From: Adiantum capillus-veneris
Taxonomy: Eukaryota > Streptophyta > Polypodiopsida > Polypodiales > Pteridaceae
Length of the DNA: 64,000 nucleotides
NCBI GenBank assembly: GCA_014529385.2
Contig: CM043947.1
Span: forward strand, 115,585,587 to 115,649,586
Direction of reading: 5' to 3'
In this document: piece by piece, positions 1 to 12,096 of the stretch
Numbering within the stretch: position 1 is the stretch's first letter
How the letters are laid out: each line of letters opens with the position of its first letter
The notes under the pieces: generated by a model
What the model saw: the letters and a program-made list of their open reading frames with translations, nothing else
Database searches by the model: none
Told to the model about the DNA's origin: nothing
Translations under genes and position numbers: made by a program

Positions 1-79
1 AGAGTGTCCTCTCTCGTGCACCATGGTGAGTGAAGTCCTCCAATCCTGACCTTAAGGTCTAGGGATTCTTGTAGTTTGC

Positions 80-340
80 ATTATTGTAAAACTACTTGTA
101 TCTTGGTGGCGATCTTCTTATGTGTCGCTTCATGGGCTTCCTTCACTATTTTGACTGTCTTGGTAAGGGAGGCTTCAACACCTTGGGGTTTTGCAAGTAG
201 GGCTTGGCTCTCTATCTTTGTCTCCTCTAACGTAGGCAAGTGTTGCTTGAGTTTCTCATTCTCTCCAATAAGTTCCTAAATCTGAGATTCGAGAGCAATA
301 ATCCTTGCTTCTTGGCAGCCTATGGGATCTTTCTAGGTGC
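80..340 (-). pseudogene. Decayed coiled-coil fragment, gag-like
   Basis: On the minus strand a short stretch reads as a heptad-rich sequence containing ARIIALESQI and ELIGENEKLKQHL, with one in-frame stop. This charged coiled-coil style is common in the N-terminal part of plant Ty3/gypsy gag proteins. It has no start codon and no recognisable capsid or zinc knuckle. It could equally be a piece of any coiled-coil gene; the gag reading rests only on the surrounding retroelement debris. Confidence 0.25.
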
Positions 341-490
341 AGTTTCCACTGTGAGGAAGCTCTTGTGTGGGACTAGGGTGCCAAAGGAAGACATTCTGGT
401 TTCCTTTGTTACCTTTCCAAATTGGACAAAGTGTGAATGGGCTTCTTGTTGATTTCTCAAAACCTTCAAAGTGGTTGGAGCTCAACTCAC

Positions 491-1849
<1,359 letters not shown>

Positions 1850-1958
1850 TTTCATGCACCAGAAGTTATGTTAGCCTTTTGGAATTTTAGAGCACTCAAC
1901 ATGTCATATTCGGGGTAGCCGCGCCCTAGTTGGAAGTCTGCTTGCTTCATCTTGCGAC
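1850..1958 (-). pseudogene. Ty3/gypsy gag-protease junction remnant (distal part)
   Basis: Minus-strand sequence reads through KMKQADFQLGRGYPEYDM and then KANIT. This matches in style the gag-PR linker of element C (EEFPLGVGSIPYDL, about 55,530) and element E (NFPLGDGQLSYDL, about 23,210). It is the downstream continuation of the gag remnant at 4,159-5,440, from which it is separated by the 2.2-kb short-LTR element. The frame fades out below about 1,850. Confidence 0.6.
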
Positions 1959-2100
1959 TGTTGAAAGAGAAAGAGAGAGCACAGAAATAGAACCCCAAAG
2001 TGTGTAGAATACACACATGAGATGATGTATATATAGAGGGGACCTAGGTGCCATATATAGAGAAGCCATATATTGAGTAGCTTCACATATAAGCTCAACA
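1959..2100 (-). repeat. 3' LTR of the short-LTR element
   Basis: 142 bp, TGTTGA...TCAACA, nearly identical to 4,017-4,158. It contains TATATATAGA-like sequence that could serve as a TATA region on either strand. The right-hand flank (2,101-2,109) is the complement of the polypurine tract. Confidence 0.9.
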
Positions 2101-2220
2101 CCCCTGCTCAAATAAGGGTCCCTAACTGTGGATGAAAAAACCCTTGGGGGATCAAGGGAAAAACCCACATCTCTATATACACCCACCGTTATATTATAAA
2201 AATCATTGAATATACAAATG

Positions 2221-2320
2221 TTCACGAGGAGCTACATCACTCCTTTTACAATGAATATTTTATGAGGAGCTACATCACTCCTTTTACAATGAATGTTTTA
2301 TGAGGAGTTACATTACTCCT
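2221..2320. repeat. Tandem repeat, about 38-45 bp units
   Basis: Three consecutive units built on GAGGAGCTACATCACTCC plus TTTTACAATGAAT, inside the short-LTR element. The third unit is degenerate and incomplete. Confidence 0.8.
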
Positions 2321-2763
2321 ATCCTAACAAATACAATAATGAATTCAAAGGTTCAATAAAGAGGTGTAAAGCCTATCGATTAACTTGTAATCAAAAGTGT
2401 CTCCGTGAATCTGCTATGTAGCTTGTCATCAATATCGCATCACCAAACATGTCTTCATGTTGTCATCAATATGGCATCACCAAACATATCTTCATAAATC
2501 TTTTATTGTCACCAAGTTTGTCTTCATAAAATCAATCCTACATAGATCATAGACTCAAAAAAAACCATAGTCATGAGATTTATTAGCATCGTTAGTGAAA
2601 TAATTACGTTCACAATGCCACAAGAGATGGTTCGCGACGCCACTCTTTTCACGACATATATACGCACGACAACATATGGTATATAAATTATGAATGTAAA
2701 AGTACAAGATGTGTGATTACGTGATGCAAATGATATGTGTATATACTACATAAAACAACATTT

Positions 2764-3165
2764 ATCAATGTAGTAATATTATGATATCACCGAGAATAAT
2801 CATTGTATCAATGAAACAACATCATGGCATCACCGAGAATAACCATGGTATCAACGAAACAACATCATGGCATCACTGAGAATAACCATGGTATCAACGA
2901 AACAACATCACGAATCACCGAGAATAACCATGGTATCAACGAAACATCATCATGGTATCAACAAAAATCACCATGGAATCAACGAAATATCATCATGGAA
3001 TCACCGGGAATAACCATGGTATCAACGAAATATCATCATGGCATCACCGAGAATAACCATGGTATTAATGAAATATCCTCATGGTATCAACGAAAATCAC
3101 TATGACCAAAGTATGAACAAAACATCATCATGGTACCATCAAAATCACTATGGTATCAATGAGAA
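2764..3165. repeat. Minisatellite, about 42-45 bp units
   Basis: About nine head-to-tail units on the theme ATCATGGCATCACCGAGAA followed by TAACCATGGTATCAACGAAA. The units vary by point changes and small deletions and lie inside the short-LTR element. The 93-residue ORF here (HGITENNHGIN-type repeats) is only the repeat read as protein. Confidence 0.92.
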
Positions 3166-3489
3166 ATTATCAATAAAACGACGTAAACTATATCTCTAAA
3201 AGAATAATTATACGAGAATCAATGAACGAGTATATCATATAACAAAAGATCATGTACCAACCGTAGCTCGATAGAATTTGGACCATCATCAACGGCTCGA
3301 CTAAATTGGAACGATATGTAACAGGCTTCTGCAGCAAAGTTACGTCAGTAACAAATATATGATTGATGGAGAAAAAATATAATTGAGAAGTTTTCAATTA
3401 TGAGAAAAATAAAAATAAAAAAGTAAAATTTTGATTTTCAAACATATTCGCAGTTCGTGACGATAACCCAAAATCGGTGCAGAATTTAG

Positions 3490-3990
3490 AGAAACTTTCT
3501 TCTGCAAAGTTATAGACCACATCGATTGCGATGGCTCAAGTGAATAGTTTTTCATCAATTTCGATGCCTGCAACGGCTAGTTTATTTGCAAAGTTGTAGA
3601 ACACATCGATTCCAATCCCTTACGTGGGTGGTTTCTGCAAAATCGTTTTCAATTAGCAAAAAAATCAAAAACATAAAACGAAACTTGCTTTTCACATATG
3701 TATGCAGTCCGCGAAGGATAACTCAAAATCAGTGCAGGATTCGAAAAAACATTCTTCTACAAAGTTGTAGACCACATCGATTCCGGTCCCTCTCACGGGT
3801 AGTTTCTGCAAAATCATTTTCAATTAGCAGAAAAATCAAAAACATAAAATGAAACTTGCTTTTCGGACATGTACGCATTCCGTGAACGATAACTCAAAAC
3901 CGGTGCAGAATTTAAAAAAACTTCCTTCTGCAAAGTTGTAGACCACATCGATTCCGGTGCCTCTCGCATGTAGATTCTGCAAAATCGATT
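3490..3990. repeat. Longer tandem repeat, units up to about 171 bp
   Basis: The phrase AAAGTTGTAGACCACATCGA recurs at about 3,506 (variant), 3,590, 3,760 and 3,931, each time followed by TTTCTGCAAAATC and AAAAATCAAAAACATAAAA. The last two full units have a period of about 171 bp. It lies in the interior of the short-LTR element, next to its primer site. Confidence 0.8.
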
Positions 3991-4004
3991 TGGATAAACG
4001 TATT

Positions 4005-4016
4005 GCTTTGATACCA
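4005..4016 (-). promoter_or_regulatory. Primer-binding site of the short-LTR element
   Basis: Minus-strand TGGTATCAAAGC directly abuts the LTR end at 4,017. It differs by one base from the common plant initiator-Met tRNA primer site, and it fixes the element's orientation. Confidence 0.85.
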
Positions 4017-4158
4017 TGTTGAAAGAGAAAAAGAGAGCATAGAAATAGAACCCCAAAGTGTGTAGAATACACACATGAGATGAAGTATATATAGAGGGGA
4101 CCTGGGTGCCATATATAGAGAAGCCATATATTGAGTAGCTTCACATATAAGCTCAACA
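4017..4158 (-). repeat. 5' LTR of the short-LTR element
   Basis: 142-bp partner of 1,959-2,100, differing at only a handful of positions by eye, so the insertion is fairly young. It is followed at 4,159 by the GCGAC target duplication. Confidence 0.9.
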
Positions 4159-5440
4159 GCGACACCTCCTCTTCTTGCTAGTTTTTTACTTCTCTCTACC
4201 CTTGTACACCTTGTCTCTGCCTTTACGAGCTCTAGTCTCCCGCTTGATTTTCTTTTCCCTTTCAACTCTAACCCTTTTGTTGGCCAAAACTTTGATATCC
4301 TACTTATCCACTCGAATGATGTTCACCTTAGGGACTTCAATGCCATCTGGAGAGGCTGGTTGCACCAGATTCTCAACCACTTGCTCGCTCAAACCATTAG
4401 TAGGATTGACCTCTTTCTCTACCAAACAACAGGTAGATGCCACCTTTTTCCCTTGTCAGATGAGTGTAATCTGACGCATAATGCCCCTCTTCTCCACAAT
4501 TATAGCCCCTGCCAGGCAACGACCTTGCCCTTCCCCTTACTCCTCTTAACTATCCTCTATCCATCACACTTAGCCGCAACTCCTACATTTGCTAGAACAA
4601 ATCCTGTACAATTTTCACGCAATTATGCGGCATAACTGCTATACCTTTGTTCACATGATTCTCATCATGAATAGCATCCCTTGGATCCTATGGATGACTG
4701 AGTAGTGTTAGGGTTTACCCCCATTTGGGCGGCCAAGATACTTGCAATTGGTTGTAAAGTCTATATAAGGTTACTAACTCTCAATAAAAAAGGTATTTAC
4801 TTCTCAAGCTCATCAAGTGGTATCAGAGCTCGCAACAAAAGGCTATGGATTCTCAGATTGACATGGATAAGGAGTGTGCAAAGAAGAGATACCACTTGAT
4901 GAGCCTGAAAAGCTATTCATTTTGTGAGATCATCAAGTAGGAACCACTGCTTCATAGCCCAACATGTCCTTCTTAATCTTCTTCTTTACTGCTCTACTCT
5001 TCATCTTTGCAATTGACACTACACCATTATAATTTTGCAGGCTTTCAAAATTCCATGAACTTGTCCAGCTTAAAGTAGTCGCCATTAGCCAACTGCATGG
5101 CTTCCTCTAACTCTACCCAACAAGCTTTGAAACAATCCAAAAATAGATCAGATTCTTCACTCACATCTTGTTTGATCACCTTCAACTGGGTATCCATGTA
5201 ACCTAGGCATGCTTCTTTACGAAAGTCATGTAAAAAACGTACTTGTAGAGCCAACGAAGCAAGCCTTGGCTCATATTCCAATGCTTCGTACAACACTTTT
5301 GCTTTACCACACACTACCAATGGAAAAGGTAGCATCTTACTGCTGATAGCATATACATCTCAAAATCCACAATACATTAATTTGGACTCTCTTCACCTGT
5401 GAAAATTGGACCATAGCTCTCAGACACCATCTTCACCAAT
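4159..5440 (-). pseudogene. Ty3/gypsy gag remnant with degenerate zinc knuckle
   Basis: Read on the minus strand from about 5,440 downward. FTGEESPN and LPFPLVVCGKAKVLYEAL (5,300-5,335) resemble the start of a retrotransposon capsid domain; compare AFPLVLREGAKLWYQTL in element C. A knuckle-like YNCGEEGHYASDY lies near 4,500, with its first and last Cys lost. A Lys/Arg-rich stretch then leads to the insertion point of the short-LTR element, and the gag-PR linker resumes at 1,958. There are several stops and frameshifts. The middle, about 4,700-5,040, is disturbed by the short copia/TRIM-like piece. Confidence 0.6.
4708..4960 (+). mobile_element. Short LTR plus primer site, copia/TRIM-like 5' fragment
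   Basis: Sequence from TGTTAGGG (4,708) to CTCATCA (about 4,815) looks like a LTR of about 108 bp and carries AATAAAA. It is followed by TGGTATCAGAGC at 4,818-4,829, the canonical plant initiator-Met primer site. After it comes ATGGATTCTCAGATTGAC, a plausible gag start, and the frame soon ends. No matching second LTR was found, so this is a 5' remnant. Confidence 0.6.
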
Positions 5441-5750
5441 GCAAAAACCTATTCTTCTTCACCAAATCACGCCAATTAGTGTGTTGCTCCATGGGGGCAT
5501 GAGAAGATGGAAAGGGGGGAGGAAGTACACAACCAGAATGCAATAAAATGCCTCTTTGTAGCCCAAGATACACACAACACCCCAATGCACAAGTATTCAC
5601 CTTCAAAATCCTCACAATTTCACTTGCACACATGCATTTCAACACACCGATGCACACACATGCTCCACAAGTATCTCCAAAATAGATAGCATAGATTTGA
5701 TTAATACTTTGGCATGAAAGGTCATTTTAGTCTTCTCAATTTTAATGCAT

Positions 5751-5756
<6 letters not shown>

Positions 5757-5783
<27 letters not shown>

Positions 5784-5790
5784 CCCCCCT
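5757..5790. repeat. (CT)n microsatellite with C tract
   Basis: About 13 CT units followed by seven C residues. Confidence 0.9.
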
Positions 5791-6172
5791 CTTTCAACTA
5801 CACTATGCATGTAACTCATAGCTAGACCATCATGTTCTACTTGTAAAGTAGAAGCTACAACTTTATTTTTACATAGTGACATGTCAATGACAATCTCATT
5901 GTTTCAATAGCACAAGTTATGACAAAAAAAACATTGTGAATATTTTTTTCCCATATCAACATCTTGCATAATTTCCCATATGCAAGACCTAGTTGAATAC
6001 ATATGGAGAGAAGTCCTCACTTAGCATTTCCTAAAACCAACCCAGAGATTCTTGGTCCTTGCATGTTAGGAATATCTTGTAATTAGTGTCTTCCAATGAA
6101 TGATATTCTGAATAGATATATTTCTTAAAGAAATTTCCATGCTTTCGCTAAACACCATAGTTAGCATATATT

Positions 6173-6520
6173 TCAACAAGGGTATTGCAAAGCATGATGG
6201 TTTTTCAAAAGTCTCTTCCCGATAATATCATCATGAATACTTTTTCCCATAGTAGCGTCTTGTCTAGTGACACTTGCCTTAAAGCTAGAAGTATAGGTGG
6301 TTGCATCAAGAGAGATGCCTTGGCTTTGTATCCATTGAAAACAGCCCAAGGCTTGTTGGTCTTGCATTAACTAGGCAAGTCCCACAATTAGGGCAGTCAA
6401 GTATCATTTTGGACATTCCAAGCACCCATCACAAGGCTTGCTGACCTTGATCCAATTAGGCAAGTCCCACAATGAGGTCATTCAAGTAACGTTTTGGACA
6501 TTCCAAGCACCATGCCTTCA
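6173..6520 (-). pseudogene. Pentatricopeptide-repeat (PPR) protein fragment
   Basis: The minus strand reads QALGCFQWIQSQGISLD, then TYTSSFKASVTRQDATMGKS and IHDDIIGKRLLKN. This is the A/L/S-type PPR repeat pattern of plant organelle RNA-editing factors: a helix ending in CF..M(Q)..G..PD, TY...LKAC, then G..IH..I. One or two repeat units are recognisable. The next unit (NALV.MYA.-like) is already frameshifted near 6,170. Upstream, about 95 bp is duplicated in tandem (6,370-6,520). No start codon, targeting peptide or E/DYW domain is present, so this is a dispersed gene fragment. The wording resembles the very large PPR families of ferns. Confidence 0.75.
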
Positions 6521-6899
6521 AGATGTAAGCATTACATCTAGAGGGATGGCTTGCTTCATATTCACCAAAAATAACCCACAACGTTTTACCTTGCCACTCT
6601 CAACCAAGACCCACAATCAATCCATTTTAAGGAATGATGCCCAAGAAAATCAAAGCTCTTCAATCACTCTTTTTCTTCTTTTTCAAATGCACCACATTTT
6701 CATACATGGTGACCATGAAATTCCCAAGCATGACACTTGTGCTTTCTAAAGTACATCACAACTGGTATACATCACTTCCAAGGATTCCATTGACGTGATC
6801 ACGATCGTGTGATTACATTAATAACACCAATAATTACATGAGAAAAAGACGTGATCATGTTAATTGTTAACGTGATCCTTATGACTTGCAAAAACCAAT

Positions 6900-7620
6900 A
6901 GAGCGAATTAGCACACCGGGTTTAAACATGTTCTCTCAAGGCCCACCCAGTTTTTTTGTTTTCCCAATGGGCCCACCGGGTAAAATACATTTCCCGGAGG
7001 GCCCGCCGGAAAAACAAAAAATCCGGTGAGCATAATTATATAAAGTAAAACCCCAGCTAATCATGGTGCTTTGACTAGTCAAATCCTTGGGGAGTGTATC
7101 TAGCACCTAGTATAGTCATATCCTTGTGAATTGACCTAAGGTTACAAAATCACCAGTCCTTTTTTTGGTCGGAGCGTGATTCTTAATTCAGTAACCACTT
7201 CTAAAAATATTTAAATCCTTCAGGGAACAAAAAGATAAAAAACCAAAACAATTGAGAATTTGGAGAGTCATGCTCATTGCAACAAAGCCATTGGTCCATA
7301 AAAGGGATGAAGTTGGTTTCAAAAGATGAGCATACGTAAATGATGAGTTGATAGTCAAGGGTCGGATGCCCTATACTCAAGGATTTAATATCTATGTAAT
7401 TACGAAAATTTTTGTGTGATTACAAGGTCTTATTGACACATTTACATGATTACTCTAAACATGATCACAAAGAATCCGGTTAAGGGCAACCTGCAAACCC
7501 ACTAAGTTCCTGCCGAGCTTTTTAGTATTCCCGGAAGGCCAACCAAGTTTTTTCATTTTCCCTGGGGGCCCGTCAAGAATACTAAAAATCCCGGCGGGCT
7601 CGTAGAATTATATATGCGCT
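6900..7620. repeat. Pair of diverged G/C-rich direct repeats
   Basis: 6,930-7,040 and 7,520-7,615 share an order of motifs: AGGCCCACCCAGTTTTTT / AGGCCAACCAAGTTTTTT, then TTTTCCC, GGGCCC, CCCGG.GGGC, and an AATTATATA end. The spacing is about 580 bp. They could be diverged terminal repeats of a small element, but I could not find a target duplication. Confidence 0.4.
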
Positions 7621-7660
7621 GGTCCGATAGGGCCCGTTGGGTGTTATTTCTTGCTTTCAT

Positions 7661-7663
<3 letters not shown>

Positions 7664-7719
<56 letters not shown>
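7664..7719. repeat. (GA)n microsatellite
   Basis: About 21 GA units, then an interrupted continuation. Confidence 0.95.
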
Positions 7720-8473
7720 AAAAGCTCGTCAACCGCCTTTGTAGGTACGTTGAGAGGAGAGAGGAGAGAGGGAGAGAGGGGATCATGTGGGAGTGTGCTC
7801 TGCATCGAAGTGTACGCAGCACAGCAGACTACATGACCACATGATCCGGGTATGTGTTGTGTGTGTGTATATGCGTTGTGTGGTAGCGTGCCTTTTGTCA
7901 TATTTCCTGGAAGTGATAAGGTAACTTACCACACAATGGGAGTGTGTGTGTAAGATATTCTACGGAATAGTGCTTATCATGGAGGCATCACCTCGTTGAC
8001 TCGAGAAAGATGGTGTCCTTGTGGTAAGTATTGGCTTACCGTCTGGGTACTACATCGGTAACACAGTGAATCCAGTATCCTGATGGTAAGTCAACTTCCC
8101 TTCCCCTTACCCAAAAAACATATGGGCATTGGTTGATAATGCGGCTATATGATGTTCATATGCAAGCCATTATTTCTCCTTAGATTCAGGCGGCACTCGG
8201 CCGGTAACGCATCTAATAGAGTTTCGTTTGCTAGAAGCATCTGCTCTTGCATAAATGTGGCATTCGGGTTGTTAACCAGGCCGTACGAACATCATATAAT
8301 TTGTATGTGCATGTGCAATCAATTTTTTAAGTATTAAGAATATGAAATACTTGGTCGGTAACGCGGCTATGAAGAGTATTTCATATACAAAATGTATGAA
8401 TTTTTTGATTTTGTTGTTTTTAACTGTCCATATGAAATTCATATTCAGAAGAATACTTTATTCATCAATCATC

Positions 8474-8750
8474 GCTATTTTAAATGCTCCATTTATATAA
8501 ATTATATGCAAAAAAGTATTTGCACACAAATTGCATGTTAAATATTCTTTTTTATCCTTTTAAAGGACCTAAGCATTATTGCTATTTTTAATGCTTCATT
8601 TACATAAATTCTCTGTAAAAACAAATTTACACACAATTTGCATGTTAAATATTATTTTGTATCTCTTTCAAGAGCATCAATTATCATTGCTTTTTTGATT
8701 GCTACATTTATATAAATTCTATGTAAAAAAGTGGGTGAACACAATTTTCT
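8474..8750. repeat. AT-rich tandem repeat, 107-108 bp period
   Basis: Three units start at 8,474, 8,581 and 8,689. Each begins GCTATTTT.AATGCT.CATTTA, followed by TATAAATT and, in the first two, TTTGCATGTTAAATATT. The third is truncated. The array lies upstream of the kinase-like pseudogene. Confidence 0.85.
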
Positions 8751-9135
8751 AGTCCAATCTGTATACTTCCAATGTTTTAAACATTTTTGAAGTTTTTATG
8801 TCGGTGTGTACTTTTTTTGAACTAGTATGTGCGCACGGAGAAAAATATAAGTTAGAAATTCAATATATGTTGAAATGTGTTGGACTATTAACATGTATTG
8901 TTTGATCTGAATTAAGTTCTTATAAACCACTTGTTTGATCTGCATTTTACACGTGTAACAGATTGAAATTTTAAGTGAATATTGCTTTCAATTTTTATCA
9001 GTATTTCGTTGCACATTTCTTAAAGTCTTTAAGTAGTGCTTAAGAGTTTTCCGAAAATAGTGTGAGAGTGTTAGGGTCATTTGCAACCATGAATCTGTAT
9101 TTGATATGCTATTTTTTATTGTCCAGTGCAAATAT

Positions 9136-10583
9136 GATGCCAAATCAGAAGAAAAGTATTATGCGTGCCATTCGTAAAGAATGTATTTTGGCAATCTCAT
9201 CATATGCAGATGATCGCATACAGCAGATTAGTGAAAGCGATGACTTCATCAAAGACCGTAGTAGCACTATATGGGAGAACAAAGAGCGCAGATTGTGAGT
9301 TGAAGGCCAATACGAGTTGTTGATTCCAGCAGGGATTTGAGAATTTGACCCCCACCACAAGCTTAGGAAAATGTTGGGCAATATGAAAGTATGTGGTAGA
9401 GACTTAAAGGGAGATATCCCACCTGCCTGCAACATGTCAAAATTAGAGCTCTGGGATAAATTGTGGGAAGAACAGAAGGTAAAGATGAAGCGTATGAAAG
9501 CGTAGGACCAATCAGCATTACCCAAGAGATTGAAGATGGCCCAAGATGTGCAAGCAGCTTTGCGAGATCAATCCGATGCCAGCGGCACCGGCACAATTAT
9601 GCGCACGGCTTTGGATGAAAAGTGTACTCATCTTGTCGGCATCCCTCACAAAGCCTTGGTAGAAGGTATGAGGATTGGAGCAGGCTCCTTTGGTGCATGC
9701 ACATTAGACACCATCAAAGGCATCTCTTTTTTTCCAGACCACATTACATATGTGGGAAAATGTTACAAGGGAGGGAGTGAGGCAAAATCTGATAGCTTTT
9801 AGACAAAGCAAGGAATGCAAACACTTCACCCCTCCATTGTAAGGTGCATTAGATTTACTACCAAAGATCCTTGGATCAGAATATTCCCATACTGTAATGG
9901 GGATACCGTGGGAGACATGATGTGCTCCTTACCATTCGCTCACGGATTGTTCAGACGACACATGCACATGCTACAACACGGCTGGAGGTCATTCCCTGTA
10001 TCAAATCTTCTTGTACAAGAGATAGACACGGTGCGGATCAAAGAAGTGATTGAGCAGATGCCAACCATTTGTCACGCCTTAATCGACGGCGTTGCGGCTG
10101 CCCACTCAGCTGGTATAGTGCAGAGTGATCTACACCCATTCAACATAATGTTGGACATTACTCGCACAAATAAAACCCGCATCCGCATCATTGATTGGGG
10201 TATGATGCTTAGAACACCAGCTAAACGCACGGTAATTAATTATCTGCATCCAAGTGGACAGTCGGACTCTACAGTTTTGGATGCACAGAGAGCAGGGAAT
10301 GTCGTGATGGATAAGCAACCATGGATTGCTCCCAAACTATATGATCCACGATGCACATATGCATACAAAAAAGCGAGCGACATTTATGCATTGGGCTACC
10401 TATTCGACATGCTGGCAGATTTTGGGAGTGCAGCCAGAAAAATTTTATTTTCAAGAAGAAGTTTTTCACCACCCTGACAAAGATGTTATGAGGGCTATGC
10501 GGATTAAAATATATTGTTGGATGAAGTTAAAAGAGTGGGAACAAAGAAGAAATGCTTCTGACATGTTGATATTTTTTAAATAA
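9136..10583 (+). pseudogene. Protein-kinase-like gene, broken by four stops and a frameshift
   Basis: One frame runs from ATG at about 9,136 to about 10,440, interrupted only by TGA 9,296, TGA 9,338, TAG 9,503 and TAG 9,800. The N-terminal 130 codons match nothing I know. A protein kinase domain follows: glycine loop IGAGSFG (about 9,675), candidate Lys in VGKCYKG, SDLHPFN for the catalytic loop (HRDLKPxN type, D and N kept, first His replaced), IIDWGM in place of DFG, and APKL for APE. Near 10,440 a one-base shift moves the last about 45 codons (FQEEVFHHPDKDVMRAM) to another frame. The changed motifs suggest a divergent kinase of uncertain activity even before decay. It has no retroelement context of its own. 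Confidence 0.7.
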
Positions 10584-10976
10584 CATTTAAAGACAGACCC
10601 TAACCCTGTCCAACGTCCCCTTGTTGAACTTGCACCATCATTTAATCTGATTTAAACATTTCTATAATATACATTTGTCTTGTCCAGGGTATTCTATTTT
10701 TTATTGAAGTGTATTATCTGGTTTGAAGTGGTTCACCTAATATAGTCAATTATCTTTAGTCATTTCAAATTTGTCATGTTGAGTGTCAGTATTTCAAATT
10801 TTCCTTGTGGTTCAATTAGTCGCATTTGTTGTGGTTTGATTTAGTGGATTTGACGTTTCTTGTAGTGAACGAAAGTTTTTATCTTCTGCATTTGTGAGAC
10901 TGTTGAATTGTGAGAATATATATTTTCCAATGATATTGAATATTTGTCTATTTGTTGATAGGAACTCTAAGAGAAA

Positions 10977-11832
10977 ATGGACGATGAAGAACAAGATAGA
11001 GGCACCCAATCACTGCCTGATGATCAACAACGAGCGGTTGTTAATGAATTTCAGAACATAAAGCCTCTAGCACACGGTATGTTGGCACAACAAGCGACAT
11101 GTACTCCTCGACGACTCTCAAAATGGGCAAATCCAAACCACATGCAATGGAAAGAGATCAATAAAGAAGTGACAAAGGACATGATCAAGACAATATGGCC
11201 ATGTGAGGATGCAGAGATCAAGAAAAGGAAGGTGGAAGGTTTCGAAGTGAAACCATGATGCGACCAAAGAAAACACTAAGAGGATTTATTTGGAGGTTTC
11301 TGACCATCCCCTACACAATGCAGATTGTGCGCTATATTTTGCAAAAAGATTGTATGTTCACTTTGTGCAACAACGACGAGTAGAATTCTGGTAAAAAGAG
11401 ACAACTGTTGCCACTCATAATTTAATGGAGAGTTGTGTTACTTTCACTCGAGATGAGATGGCATTGATAGTGGAAGGTTGACCTACAGTTAAAGAGAGAG
11501 AAGGATATTTACACGACACAGTTGGCAGAGAAAGATACAAAAATAACACGACTTTCTAAAGCCACCCAGACACCCCAACCCTCACAAGTATAAATGGATA
11601 AAAGCATTCACCACTTAATCTAGGACATTCAAAATCTGCAGAAGGGACACACATTAGCCACCTTGTCATGCATCCCGATTTTGTCCCCTCATCTACTTCA
11701 GATGCATCCTCATCTTCCCAATGTCCAGTTTGCTACAAGAATTTTGATGGATGGAGTGGATATTATACATTGACATGTGGTCAGTATTATCATTTAGTTT
11801 GTATTGTTCGTTTAATGCAAAATAGTAGTTAA
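10977..11832 (+). pseudogene. Decayed ORF ending in a RING/PHD-like zinc finger
   Basis: It starts with an open stretch MDDEEQDRGTQSLPDDQQ (10,977-11,258), shifts by one base near 11,258, then stays in a single frame to 11,832 despite about four stops. The last 50 codons contain CPVC....C..YYHLVCI (11,740-11,815), a C-x2-C ... C-x4-H-x2-C arrangement like a RING-H2 or PHD finger. It lies about 400 bp downstream of the kinase-like pseudogene on the same strand, so the two may have been one locus or neighbours in one mobile unit. I do not recognise the N-terminal part. Confidence 0.5.
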
Positions 11833-12096
11833 TGCGCAATCTTTCTACAAGATATTCCACAAGGAATATATATTATGTTTCGCATGGCAAGGAGTATAAA
11901 TTCAAGCAAGCCCGCCAAGCTACCCCTAGCACAATTAGAAATCTGTTTGATGAGCAAGATGCTACTTCAGAGAAACAAAATTGAGATCGACAAACTATGT
12001 ACAATCACGAATATGAAGCATTGTAATTACTCAAAACACATCTGAATACAAGGTCTTTTACAATGGTTTTTGACATTTACTTGTTCTACTCTCAAG

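Larger units (their letters stand above)
1959..4158 (-). mobile_element. Complete non-autonomous LTR element with 142-bp LTRs
   Basis: Two near-identical 142-bp repeats, 1,959-2,100 and 4,017-4,158, start TGTTGA and end TCAACA. They are flanked by a perfect 5-bp duplication GCGAC (1,954-1,958 and 4,159-4,163). Next to the higher-coordinate LTR the minus strand reads TGGTATCAAAGC, a close match to the initiator-Met primer site TGGTATCAGAGC. Next to the other LTR the minus strand reads GAGCAGGGG, a short polypurine tract. The element therefore runs on the minus strand. Its 1.9-kb interior has no gag or pol, only tandem repeats, so it must be mobilised in trans. It inserted into a Ty3/gypsy gag-PR remnant. 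Confidence 0.92.

Noticed and set aside
2764-3165. CRISPR-like regular array
   Set aside because: Units are contiguous with no unique spacers, lie inside a LTR element, and the sequence is plant.
4818-4829. tRNA gene suggested by TGGTATCAGAGC
   Set aside because: Only the primer-complement is present after a LTR end; there is no cloverleaf.
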